DNA of 64,000 bases from assembly GCA_007922225.1 (NCBI GenBank), contig ML679970.1, forward strand, positions 42,400,728 through 42,464,727, read 5' to 3'. This document shows positions 36,112 to 45,335 of the stretch, piece by piece. The notes below the pieces were generated by a model. The model was given only the letters and a program-made list of their open reading frames with translations. It had not been told where the DNA came from and did not search any database. This DNA is from Emydura subglobosa (lineage: Eukaryota; Chordata; Testudines; Chelidae). Position numbers and translations under genes: made by a program. The stretch's first letter is position 1. Every line of letters begins with the position of its first letter.

Positions 36112-37118
36112 GTCTCACAGATTCATAAACTTGAAGGTCAGAAGGGGCCATTATGATCATCCAGTCTGACCTTCTCCACAACGCAGGCCACAGAACCTCA
36201 CCCACCCACTCCTGTAATAAACCTCTAACCTATGACTGAGTTATTGAAGTCCTCAAATCATGGTTTAAAGGCTTCAAGGTACAGAGCCACCAGCAAGTGA
36301 CCCATGCCCTGTGCTGCAGAGGAAGGCGAAAAACCCCCAGGGCCTCTGGCAATCTGCCCTGTGGGAAAATTTCTTCCCGTCTCCAAATATGACAATCAGC
36401 TAAACTCTGAGCATGTGGGCAAGACTCACCAACCAGACACTCGGAAAGAATTCTCTGTAGTAACTCAGAACCCACCCCACCTAACATCCCATCACAGGCC
36501 ATTGGGCATATTTACCGCAAATAATCAAAGATCAGTTAATTGACAAATTAAGCTGTCCCATCATACAATCCCCTCCATAAACTTATCACGCTCAGTCTTG
36601 AAGCCAGCTAGGTTTTTTGGCCCCACTGCTCCCCTTGGAAGGCTGTTATAGAACTTCACTCCTCTGATGGTTAGAAACCTCCATCTAATGTCAAGTCTAA
36701 ACTTCCTATGGCTAGTTTATATCCATTTGTTCTTGTGTCCACATTGGTACTGAACTTAAATAATTCCTCTCCCAACCTGGTATTTATCCTTCTGATGTAT
36801 TTATAGAGAGCAATTATAACTCCCCTCAGCCTTCTTTTGGTTAGGCTAAACAAGCCAAGCTCTTTGAGTCTCCTCTCATAAGGCAGGTTTTCCATTCCTC
36901 GTATCATCCTAGTAGCCCTTCTCTGCACCTGTTCCAGTTTGAATTCATCTTTCTTAAACATGGGAGACCAGAACTGCACACAGTATTCCAAATGAGGTCT
37001 CACCAGCGTCTTGTATAACGGTACTGACATCTCCCTATCTCTACCGGAAATACGTCGCCTTATGCATCCTAGGCCCGCATTAGCTTTTTTCACAGTCACA
37101 TCTCATTGGCTGCTCATG
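36112..37118 (-). mobile_element. CR1-like LINE 3' part, older subfamily
   Basis: Read on minus, the end of ORF2 is followed by a long 3' UTR ending at 36118-36180 ('cataaacttgaaggtcagaa', 'ggggccattatgatcatcca'). This tail differs from the 'gggttggactagatgacc' tail of the neighbouring copy, so it is another subfamily. The same UTR type recurs at 42895-43145. The copy abuts the next CR1 at 37121. Confidence 0.8.
36671..37118 (-). pseudogene. CR1-like ORF2 C-terminal region (143-codon open frame)
   Basis: The minus frame 36671-37099 is open and encodes [24 protein letters not shown] and Tyr-Glu-Arg-Arg-Leu-Lys-Glu-Leu-Gly-Leu. It finishes with Thr-Arg-Thr-Asn-Gly-Tyr-Lys. This is the C-terminal part of a CR1-type reverse transcriptase; the palm domain is missing. 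The residual frame is long for an old copy. I read it as relic sequence, since no promoter or start context is present. Confidence 0.8.
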
Positions 37119-37120
37119 GT

Positions 37121-38015
37121 CATAGAATCATAGAATATTAGAGTTGGAAGGGACCTCAGGAGGTCATCTAGTCCAACCCCATGCTCAAAGCAGGGCTAAC
37201 CTCAGCTAAATCATCCTAGCCAGGGCTTTGTCGAGACACAGCTTAAAAACCTCTAAAGATGGAGATTCCACCACCTCCCTATGTAACCCATTCTAGTGCT
37301 TCACCACCCTCCTAGTGAAAAACCTTTTCCTAATATCCAACCTAAACCTCCCCCCTTGTAACTTGAGACCATTGCTCCTTGTTCTGTCATCTACTACCAT
37401 TGAGAACAGCCTAGCTCCATTCTCCCTGGAACCCCCCTTTCAGGTAGTTCAAGGCTGCTATCAAATCCCCCTTCATTCTTCTCTTTTTCAGACTGAACAA
37501 GCCTTGTTCCCTCAGCCTCTCCTCATAAGTCTTGTGCTCCAGCCCCCTAATCATTTTTGTTGCCCTCCGCTGCACTCTCTCCAACTTGTCCACATCCTTT
37601 TTGTAGTAGGGGCCCCAAAACTGGACACACTACTCCAAATGCGGCCTCACCAATGCCGAATAGAGGGGAATAATCACTTCCCTTGACTTGCTGGCAATGC
37701 CCCTCCTAATGCAGCCCAATATGCCATTAGCCTTCTTGACAACCAGGGCACACTGCTGACTCATATCCAGCCTTTTATCCACCGTTACCCCCAGGTCCCT
37801 TTCTGCAGACCAATACACCCGGGTCCTTCTCCTCCTCTGTCACTTCCAACTGTTAAGTCCCAAGTTTATAGCAAAAATTCTTGTTGTTAGTCCCTAAATG
37901 CATTACTTTGCCCTTCCACTATTAAATTTCATCCCATTTCTATTACTCCCATTTTCAAGGTCATCCAGATCTTCTTGTATGATATTCCAGTCCTCCTCCG
38001 TATTGGCAGCCCTTA
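37121..38015 (-). mobile_element. CR1 LINE 3' part
   Basis: The 3' end is at the left: 'catagaatcatagaatatta' (37125-37144) is the reverse complement of the terminal short repeats. It is followed by 'gttggaagggacctcaggag', the CR1 tail. ORF2 sequence extends to about 38015, where Glu-Asp-Trp-x-Ile-Ile-Gln-x-Asp-Leu-Asp is still readable. The copy therefore reaches further 5' than most CR1 copies here. Confidence 0.9.
37400..38015 (-). pseudogene. CR1 ORF2 C-terminal half, several stops
   Basis: From the 5' side (38015 downward) the frame reads Asn-Ile-Ile-Gln-Glu-Asp-Leu-Asp-Asp-Leu-Glu and Met-Lys-Phe-Asn-Ser-Gly-Arg-Ala-Lys-Cys. After a slip come [12 protein letters not shown] and Leu-Val-Arg-Pro-His-Leu-Glu. 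A stop replaces the next Tyr codon region near 37630. The last open piece (37411-37593) has [13 protein letters not shown]. The catalytic Asp-Asp palm motif lies upstream and is absent. Confidence 0.8.
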
Positions 38016-38884
38016 TTAATTTTGTGCAATAGAAGAAAACACAATAGTATAGAATGTTTTCACAGGATAAATGTCTCCTGCTGCAAAAATGAGCCTCACT
38101 ACCCCTCAGATCAAGATCTATTAATTTCCTGCCAGTTTTGTGCTGCCTGCAGAGGCACATGTAGGGTGGACAGAGTTCCTTGCTGCAGAGTGTTAGGAGC
38201 TTTGGGCCACACGTACAAAGGTATTGTGGCACATAGAGATGTAGATGGGTGGCTAACGGCACTTACAAAAGCACCTAAACAGGTTGGTCACCTGGCTTCC
38301 ATTGAGAGTTGGGCATCCAACCAGCTCAGGTGCTTCTGTACATACCACAATGTTACCAGGTTTGCCCGTCACCTTGAGGTATGCTCATTTATTAGGGTTA
38401 CCTTCCTGGAAGGGGGTGTGTGATTCTATTAATGTACTGCTTGTGTTACTTGTGTATTCATATGGCTACAAGTACCCTCCCAGTGGAGCTATCCTGCAGG
38501 ACCTAAGGTTTTCAGGACTTCGTTCCTCCAGCCCCAGATTCACATAAACCCCCCACATATACACACACACATTCCAAATTAACCCAGTGCATCTGAGTGG
38601 ACCAGGCTATCAGCACTCTCAGCAGGCTGGGTGACACAGCACTTCTCAGCTGCCCCCTTTATATGCTCCTTTGCACCACACCAGAATAGAGCGCACTTCT
38701 GAGCAGGCCAGGTCCAAACAGCACATTCAGCTGCCATCCTTATATGCCCCTGGACTCCGTAGGTTAGGCAGAGCAGCACTTCTCAGCTGCCTCCCCCATC
38801 ACTCTACAATTGTTCTAGTAGTAACCCCCTTGATGAGCAAACCCCATAAGATTTTTGAGCACTCTGGGGTTCTTTGGCTTAGGT
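38016..38884. other. Unassigned DNA, no supported gene
   Basis: No domain-bearing frame or recognisable repeat was found. There is a short CA-rich tract near 38558-38573. Confidence 0.5.
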
Positions 38885-38945
38885 AAAAGAAGTGTTGCTG
38901 CAGAGCAAGATAGGGAAGCCAAGAACACAAAGGAGTAAATAAAGT

Positions 38946-39677
38946 TTGGAGAGAAAGACTGTGAAGAAACAAATTGACAGAGCCAGACGGGTACCCAGAA
39001 GTCACCTACTACAGGACAGACCCAACAAAGAAAACAACAGAACACCACTGGCCATCACCTACAGTCCCCAGCTAAAATCTCTCCAACACATCATTAAGGA
39101 TCTACAACCTATCCTAACAGATGATTCCTCACTTGCTCAAGCCGTGGGAAGCAGACCTATCCTTGCTTACAGACAGCCCCCCAACCTGAAGCAGATACTC
39201 ACCAGCAACTGTACACCATACAACAAGAACACTAACCCAGGAACCTATCCCTGCAACAAACCCCGTTGCCAGCTTTGCCCGCACATCGAGTCTAGTAACA
39301 CCATCACAGGTACTAACCACATCAGCCACACCATAAGCAGCTCATTCACCTGAACATCTATTAATGTAATATATGCCGTGATGTGCTAGGAATGTCCCTC
39401 TGCCATGTACATTGGCCAAACAGGACTGTCACTATGCAAAAGAATAAATGGACACAAATCAGACATAAAAAATGGTAACATCCATAAACCAGTTGGAGAG
39501 CACTTCAATCTCCCAGGACACTCTGTAGCTGATTTGAAAGTTGCCATACTTCTACAAAAAAACTTCAAAAACAGACTTCAGCAAGAAACTACAGAGCTGG
39601 AACTCATATGCAAACTTGACATAATCAAACTGGGTCTGAATAGGGACTTGGAATGGTTCTCTCATTACAAGAAGTAA
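38946..39677 (+). pseudogene. Penelope-like ORF C-terminus with GIY-YIG endonuclease
   Basis: One frame runs through the region with two internal stops (TGA 39351-39353 and TAG 39387-39389). The linker shows Pro-Asn-Leu-Lys-Gln-Ile-Leu (39183-39203) and a Cys-Asn-Lys-Pro-Arg-Cys-Gln-Leu-Cys cluster (39253-39279), typical of Penelope linkers. After the stops, Asn-Val-Ile-Tyr-Ala (39366-39380) and Met-Tyr-Ile-Gly-Gln-Thr-Gly (39405-39425) give the two halves of the GIY-YIG motif. Arg-Ile-Asn-Gly-His (39441-39455) and Val-Gly-Glu-His-Phe-Asn (39498-39515) follow. The C-terminus has Lys-Leu-Gly-Leu-Asn-Arg. In intact elements this nuclease nicks the target. The stops make this copy dead. Confidence 0.85.
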
Positions 39678-39830
39678 TTGTCACTGTTCACACAGTCTCA
39701 CCTTCTAATCAATGGTTGTGAATAGGCCTCATCTACTCTAACTGAATGGACTTTGCTAACACCTGCCCTCCCCATTGTTGTTCCTTACCCTTGGATATAT
39801 ATATATCTCCTATCTGATTTCTGTTTCTTG

Positions 39831-39872
39831 CATCTGAAGAAGTGGGTTGCAGCCCACGAAAGCTTATGCCTG
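39831..39872 (+). ncRNA. Hammerhead-ribozyme-like hairpin in Penelope 3' UTR (tentative)
   Basis: The sequence CTGAAGA (39834-39840) fits the hammerhead CUGANGA core. A 5-bp stem follows (GTGGG 39842-39846 with CCCAC 39853-39857) and then GAAA (39858-39861). Penelope-like elements are known to carry hammerhead motifs. Two weaknesses remain: an extra A at 39841 before the stem, and a third helix that could be only about two pairs. It may therefore be a degenerate or inactive form, or only a conserved hairpin. Confidence 0.35.
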
Positions 39873-39930
39873 CCAAAATTAAATTTGTTAGTCTTTAAAG
39901 TGCTACAGGACTCTTGTTGTTTTTGATTAT

Positions 39931-41436
39931 AAGTTATTTTATTGTCAGGTATAGAAAACTTATGGAACTAATAGTGATACCATACAAAGAGAGAAAAACA
40001 ATCAAACACTTACAATACTACACAATTTCAATTGAGGTATTGGAGAAAGCTATCCCAGGTTTGATTACAAAAGTAGAAAGTTATACCTGGACTAAAGGAG
40101 AGAGAGTGTGTTGGGGGAAGATGGGGGGTGGGTCTCACCACTCCGTGCAGCTCAGAGGTTCCCAAGAGACAGGCTGTTCAGCTTAGGGTCCAGAGCGCTT
40201 GAGACAGGCAGAGCCCCCAACATGATCAGTCAGTAAAAGGGGAAGTTCCAGTGGAGCTGATGCAGCATTTGGATCCAGGCATCAGACCTGGGGTTTGACC
40301 TAGGGTAGGGGTTTTTGTAGGGAAGAAACAATGGTTCAAGGGAGAACACCAGTTTTGTTTATGGGTAAACAATGACTCAAGGGAGTATACCAGAGTGATT
40401 TTCTTTATGCTGGACAATTCCTGGCTACGGGCAGTGTTCCTTGAAGGAGCTCACAATGCAATCAGGCAGATTCGATGTTTTGGATATCAATAACTAGAAT
40501 GGTCTGATAACTGTGGAGCTGAGTATGCGCAGGTGTGAGTTCATTTACATCAGGAGCAGAGATCTCCCATCATGCAGTGTGTCCCTGCTTTTCCAATCCC
40601 AGAATTCAGTGCGGTTCCTGCTTTGGAGCTTGGTTCTCCATTCAGTATGCTAATTCTTGTTCCATCTTCGATGTAGATGAGGCTTCTGTTCTCCATTCGA
40701 TGTGCTAATTGAGATGCCTCCTTTTTACATTTTTGATGTAGATGAGGCTAGGGGAGTTGCCTTAATCCTATCACCCTTGTTTGGAAGGGTTTAGGTGTGT
40801 CTCCCACTGCCTTTTCATTGCTTTTTGTTTCTGGTTCAAGCAGAGGCTGGGGGGGCAATTCAGGTGAGCCAGAAAGAGTAGGGGTTTTGTGCCCTGGTTC
40901 CCCAAGAACACAGAGCTGACAGGTAACAACAAGGGGCCTGTCTACATCTGGAGATGGTGAAATACTTTTGTACATTTGGCCGTGCAGGCTAAAGTTTTTT
41001 AAGCTAAAACAACACCCGAACAAGTAATTTCTGGTTAATTTTTCAGGATCTATGCTGATTATTTTGGCTGGCTGTTGAGTCTGAGCCACTTGATTCTTGG
41101 CTTCCTTTCTTCACCTGGTTTTAATGGACAATAAGGTACAGCTAAGTGGCCCAGGTGGGGTATATCTCAGGCAGATAAGATAAAGAACTTGTTTTTTCCT
41201 TCTCTAAAGCCATGCTTCCTAGGAGCAGCCATGGCCTGTTGGTGGGAGATGTACACTTCTTTAGAAGACCAGGGCCCACCTGGTCCTCCGTGCATTCCTT
41301 CATTAAGTACTTCCAGCTGGGGCAGCGAAAGCCTCTTTAGATATTGTTGTCAGGGATGGTGTCTCATACTGCAATACCTCAATCAGCAAACAGTCTATGT
41401 CCATAACTGTACAATTTGGGTTTGTAAGCGTGTTGG
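39931..41436. other. Unassigned DNA with a local degenerate duplication
   Basis: No gene is supported. Near 40627-40750 two similar units of about 62 bp each contain 'ttctccattc', 'gtgctaatt' or 'tatgctaatt' and 'gatgtagatgaggct'. The stretch may be part of an LTR or other repeat, but I cannot place it. Confidence 0.4.
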
Positions 41437-41562
41437 CTCTGGGGGAGGCCACAGCAGCTTCCTACAAACAGGGGAATAGCTCGCGTTCGGCGAGTTAGCA
41501 GTCTTGGCAATACCCCTTCATGCAGGGTGAGCCCTAGTCTACCGCGCAGGCCCCCAATCGGG

Positions 41563-41890
41563 GCGAGCGAGCCAGGGGTCAGTTGCTCCAACCCTTAGGC
41601 AAGGTGAGCAGCAGTTAATGGCTCAGGCCCTTAGTCAGGGCGAGCAAGCACGGAGTCAGTTGCTCCAACCCTTAGGCAGGGTGAGCAGAAGTTAATGGCT
41701 CAGGCCCTCAGTCAGGGCGAGCGAGCACGGAGTCAGTTGCTCCAACCCTTAGGCAGGGTGAGCAGCAGTTAATGGCTCAGGCCCTCAGTCAGGGCGAGCG
41801 AGCACGGAGTCAGTTGCTCCAACCCTTAGGCAGGGTGAGCAGCAGTTAATGGCTCAGGCCCTTAGTCAGGGCGAGCGAGCACGGAGTCAG
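41563..41890. repeat. 77-bp minisatellite, four full units plus partial
   Basis: Units start with 'gcgagcgagc' or 'gcgagcaagc' at 41563, 41640, 41717 and 41794, and a partial one at 41871, so the period is exactly 77 bp. Units contain 'tcagttgctccaaccctta' and 'cagttaatggctcaggccc' and differ by only a few bases. A degenerate unit seems to precede them (about 41486-41562). It belongs to copy B of the GC-rich family. Confidence 0.95.
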
Positions 41891-42043
41891 CCAGGAGAGT
41901 GATTCTCCTGAGGGTGGCTAGGGAAAAGGGGAAGGGGAGGGGGACGCAGGCCCACCCGTCTCCACTGCGTCCCAGCCCAGGGCCCTAGTAGTGGCAGAAG
42001 CGGCTGCCACTGTGTCGGCAGGACTCCCGCCGCAACACACCGA

Positions 42044-42667
42044 CTATACTGTGGCTTCAGCCACAGGCCGTGGCTGTCCCTGGGCTACTTCCTCCCCACT
42101 GACCCCAGTACCTGCCTCCTCCGGGCTGCCAGGGTAGTCCGCCGGGCGTAGCGCCGCCAGTCCTTCCACATTGACCGGGGGTAAGGCGGGGAGTTCCTCT
42201 TCAGGGGGCAGCTCCTTGAGGTCGTTGTAGGCGGGCAGAGGCTCGGCCTCTGGCAGCTCCTCCAAGTCCTGCCCTGACTCAGGGAGGGGCTCGGCAGCCG
42301 GCAGCTCCTCTAGATCCGGCCCAGCCTCAGGCGGTACCCGCCACTCAGGCTGCTCTGGGGTCTCGGCCCAGTCTGGGGGTTTCGGAGCACAAGCCCAGGC
42401 TCGGGGTCAGGGTAGCTCGGCCCAGTCGTCCTGGCCGGGTTGCTGGGTCCAACTCTGTGAAAGCCCTATCCAGTCCCCGGGCCCAGGTGGGGCCGGGGTC
42501 CGTCGGTGGCTCGGCTCTGGCCTAGGCCTCTGCAGGCAGGGCCGCACATCTGTCTTTGGCAGCAGTCTGGGGCCTACTGGGCTCAGGGGCCTGGCTTTTA
42601 TACTTCCCCTTCCTGTCGGGGCTCCGCCCCACTGCCGCTGATTGGACTGGCTGAGTGGTCCTATCAT
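42044..42667 (-). pseudogene. Acidic Leu-Glu-Glu-Leu-Pro-repeat ORF of the GC-rich family (one stop)
   Basis: The pieces 42407-42667 and 42044-42265 are in the same minus frame. The segment between is open apart from a single TGA at about 42407-42409, inside 'ctaccctgaccccgag', which looks like CpG decay of CGA. The product would be about 207 residues: a Pro/Arg-rich N-terminal half, then an acidic Pro-rich half with Leu-Glu-Glu-Leu-Pro twice, Leu-Pro-Pro-Val-Asn and Ser-Pro-Glu-Glu-Ala-Gly-Thr-Gly. The end resembles the frame at 63010-63762. No known domain is recognised. High GC lowers stop frequency, so the open frame alone is weak evidence; the shared residues in copy C are the stronger point. 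Confidence 0.45.
42607..42618 (-). promoter_or_regulatory. TATA-box-like motif of GC-rich repeat copy B
   Basis: On the minus strand 'gaagtataaaagccagg' lies downstream of 'ggcggagcc', a GC-box-like sequence, and of 'ccaatcagcg', a CCAAT-box-like sequence. This order (CCAAT, GC, TATA) is that of a Pol II core promoter. It falls inside the extended open frame, so either transcription starts here and translation begins further in, or the frame upstream is not coding. This is a motif match only. Confidence 0.45.
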
Positions 42668-42790
42668 GGCCCGGGTCCCTTGTTGCCGGGCAGACTCCGT
42701 GGCAGGACGTGAGGTGGTCCAATTAGGGCGCTCGTGCCCTTCCTCGGGCTCTTGCTCCGGGGAAGGCCACAGCGGCTTCCTACAGGGTTA

Positions 42791-42894
42791 TATATTGTTT
42801 CATGTAGCTAAGTACTGCTGATAAATCCTATTGTAAGCTCACACTAGGTTGAACAGGAAAATCTCTTAAGTGAGACATACCCAGCTAGTAGGTA
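42791..42894. other. Short spacer between repeats
   Basis: Nothing recognised. Confidence 0.4.
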
Positions 42895-43145
42895 ACTGAT
42901 GCCCCACGTTTCAGAGGAAGATGAAAAAACCCCAGAATCCTTGTCAAACTGATCAGGGGGGAAAACTCCTTCCTGATCCCAAATCTGGCAACGTTACTGA
43001 GCATGTGAGCAAGACCCACCAGCGAAACGTCTGAGAGAGAATTCTCAGTAACATCTCAGAGCATCATCCTACCCCATCAAGTGTTTCGTCTCCAGTTGTT
43101 GCCATCTCTGACACATCAGAGAAAGGAGACCAAAAAAAAAAAAAC
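42895..43145 (-). mobile_element. CR1-like 3' UTR fragment, older subfamily
   Basis: The text 'ggaaaactccttcctgatcc', 'actgagcatgtgagcaagac' and 'gagagagaattctcagtaac' parallels 36360-36470 ('tgagcatgtgggcaagactc', 'aagaattctctgtagtaact'). This places it in the same CR1-like subfamily and the same orientation (minus). Confidence 0.6.
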
Positions 43146-43262
43146 CAAAACAAAACCCAACAACACACACACATGCACATCAGAACTCATCAAGAGAAAA
43201 AAACCAAAACAAAACCCAACAACACACACACATGCACATCAGAACTCATCAAGAGAAAAAAA
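43145..43262 (+). repeat. Perfect 59-bp tandem duplication
   Basis: Two identical 59-bp units (43145-43203 and 43204-43262) begin 'ccaaaacaaaacccaacaac' and contain '(ac)n', 'atgcacatcagaactcatca' and a poly-A end. Perfect identity implies a recent duplication or slippage, or an assembly effect. Confidence 0.95.
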
Positions 43263-43930
43263 AATTCCCTTCCTGACCCCTACTCAGAGTGTGATCTTTC
43301 AAATACAGGCTCCTTTTTCAGATTTCCAAAATGCTTTTCCACACCTTTTCTAAACACAGCATACACTCTCTCTCCACCAGCTCCTTCTATTCCACTGCTC
43401 CTTTCACTATACTAATTGCATAGGGATGTTTCAAACCGTTAATTGAAAACCAAAACTTTTCAGCTTAGTTCCAGCAAGACTAGAGGTGTAAGGAGGCCAT
43501 TGAGAGATGAGACGTAGAGTGACTCAGGAGAGGCAAGCTCACTTTGCGAACCTGAAGTATGCCTCAAATAGTTGCTGTGACCTGGAGTTAATTTGTGTAC
43601 GTGCAATATTACAGCAAGAACACCACAGAGAGTTTGTTATTTTACACTTTGTTAAGGATTTCTAAATAGGTCACTTGAAATGACACCTAAAAGGAGTGAA
43701 ATCTGCTGGGAAATGTGCAAATTTAACAGTTGTAAATAAGTAGCTTATTAGGGGAAAAACCATCCACTTTTGCATGTTACAAATGTGTCCTACTTAAACG
43801 TTTTTGGTAAGCTCGTGTGGAATGTTATCTGGAACCCAAGTATTTTCTATCCTTGATCTGACCAGAAATTGTCTCCCACTGCTTGTGTGGTGCAGAGCAG
43901 CTGGCATGGACCTGAGATTCTGACAAATAA
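43263..43930. other. Unassigned DNA
   Basis: No gene or recognised repeat was found. The open frames across the 59-bp duplication are artefacts of the tandem repeat. Confidence 0.5.
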
Positions 43931-45335
43931 GGCAAATACTGGGGACGTGGTAGAGGCTGTGACCCATCCATGCCTAGGATAGCCACCTGAAAATGCCAAG
44001 TTCAGGGCAGGCTGCAAAAGGAGAACAGATTCTCCCAGCACTGGGAGGTGACAGTGAAGTCAGACTTCCCAACCAGCCACAAACAGTGCTTCTGATTTCC
44101 CACACTGGTTATCAAGAAGCTAAAACAAAATATACACAGCCCCCTTTACTGCATTTCAGTCACTGGCTCCCAATCAGCCACTAGGTCCAGTAAAGAGATC
44201 AGTTATTTAAAATTCTATGCTTTTTACCAAAAAGGTTCTCCTGAACCCAAAGGGTCAGCCACAGTGTACCAGATCAATATAATCTTACCCAAAAGTCTTA
44301 TTCAAAATACCACGCTGCTAGTCAATCCTTTAGTAACTAAAGCTAAAGGTTTATTATAAAAAGAAAGAAACAAACTATAAGAGAAATGTTAAATGATTAA
44401 AGCAATCAGATACATACAAATTATTTGAAAGTCCACATATATCAGGTTTCCAGTAGAATTGTGGAGTTTGCAGGCTTGTATAGTCCCTCTGATATACATC
44501 AAGTACCTGGATGGGTCTCAGTCCTTTGTTTCACAGCAGTTGCAGATGAGTTGATCCAGAGGTAGGTGAAGGTTGAAGACTGAAGACTAAAAACTGACTT
44601 GAAGACAAAATATGGATGTTGTGCAGCTGCCTTTTATGTCCCTTGGCCTTTGCCATGCTGGTTGTGGAAATTTACAGAAATAAGATGTCCAGGGTCACAT
44701 GAGTAAGTCCTGGTGACTCATCAGGTGTAGCCCCTGGGTTCTTTCTTTGGGCATATTATACCTTTGAGTTCCCTTAATAGGCCATCAAGCAGCTAGTGTT
44801 GCAAACATCCTGTCTGGGGTGTTGCCCAGAAATGCAGCACAAGTTGAAATACAGATATATCAAACCTATCCATAACTTCCAATACAAATATGACACATGC
44901 ACATAAACAATATCATAATATTTAGCCAATTGTAAACTTTCTAATGGTACATGACATGGCCTATCTCATATGAATTATTGTAATTTTGAAATATTCATGT
45001 TAAATAAAATCATAAATGTTCCCCTTAATCCAGCCAGCGTCACAGAGGCATACAAAATAATGAATGGTCTGGAGAAGGTAGGTTAGACCTTGCTAGTTAC
45101 CAGTTCTCATGATATGAGAACAAGAGGACATTAGAGGATATTGAAAAACGATGAATTTAAAACTAATAAAAGGATACCCCTTTTCACACAGTGTAGAAGT
45201 AATCTTTGGAACTCATTGCCACAAGAAATCATTGAAGCCAAGAACTTAGCAGGAGTCAAAAAACATTTGGACATTTAGTGAGGATATTTTTAAAAATCAG
45301 AAGTTTGGAAGGGATTGTGTCTGCTTCTGTGTTTG
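43931..45335 (+). mobile_element. CR1/L2-type LINE fragment split by an LTR
   Basis: On the right (45045-45300) the translation shows Ala-Tyr-Lys-Ile-Met-Asn-Gly-Leu-Glu-Lys-Val, then Arg-Thr-Arg-Gly-His, then Asn-Leu-Trp-Asn-Ser-Leu-Pro. These are the C-terminal end of ORF2 in the PsCR1-like group. On the left, 'ggggacgtggtagaggc' just before the LTR reads Gly-Asp-Val-Val-Glu-Ala and joins in frame once the LTR and one copy of its 5-bp duplication are removed. Confidence 0.75.
43958..45044. mobile_element. Solo LTR with 5-bp target duplication
   Basis: The ends are TG...CA ('tgtgacccatccatgcc' to 'ccagccagcgtcaca'). A perfect 5-bp duplication, gaggc, flanks it (43953-43957 and 45045-45049). 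Length is 1,087 bp. It is homologous over its length to 22143-23186. AATAAA-type signals occur on both strands (a 'taaataaaat' 37-43 bp from the right end; 'tttatta' near 44349), so orientation is unresolved. No internal coding region remains, consistent with recombination between two LTRs. Confidence 0.8.

Larger units (their letters stand above)
38885..39930 (+). mobile_element. Penelope-like retroelement, 5'-truncated, with GIY-YIG region and 3' UTR
   Basis: The copy keeps the linker and endonuclease part of the single Penelope ORF. Its 3' UTR contains 'gaagaagtgggttgcagccc' and 'acgaaagcttatgcc', then 'tttgttagtctttaaagtgc' and 'tacaggactcttgttg'. This 3' end is a very common vertebrate repeat terminus. 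The reverse-transcriptase domain is missing through 5' truncation. A (TA)n run lies at 39795-39808. Confidence 0.85.
41437..42790 (-). mobile_element. GC-rich acidic-ORF repeat family, copy B
   Basis: On the minus strand the unit runs from 42786 ('tgtaggaagccgctgtggcc') through a TATA box, an acidic ORF (42667-42044), a block shared with copies A and C ('gggctgggacgcagtggaga'), and a 77-bp minisatellite. It ends near 41466 with a second partial 'tgtaggaagctgctgtggcc' start. A direct copy of the outer end therefore lies on each side, suggesting a repeated promoter unit or LTR-like ends. The class is unknown to me. GC content is far above the surrounding DNA. Confidence 0.6.

Noticed and set aside
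36671..37099. Functional reverse transcriptase gene
   Set aside because: The open frame is only the CR1 C-terminal part, with no palm domain or endonuclease.
43081..43415. Lys/Thr-rich repeat peptide frames
   Set aside because: Produced by the 59-bp tandem duplication and A-rich tracts.
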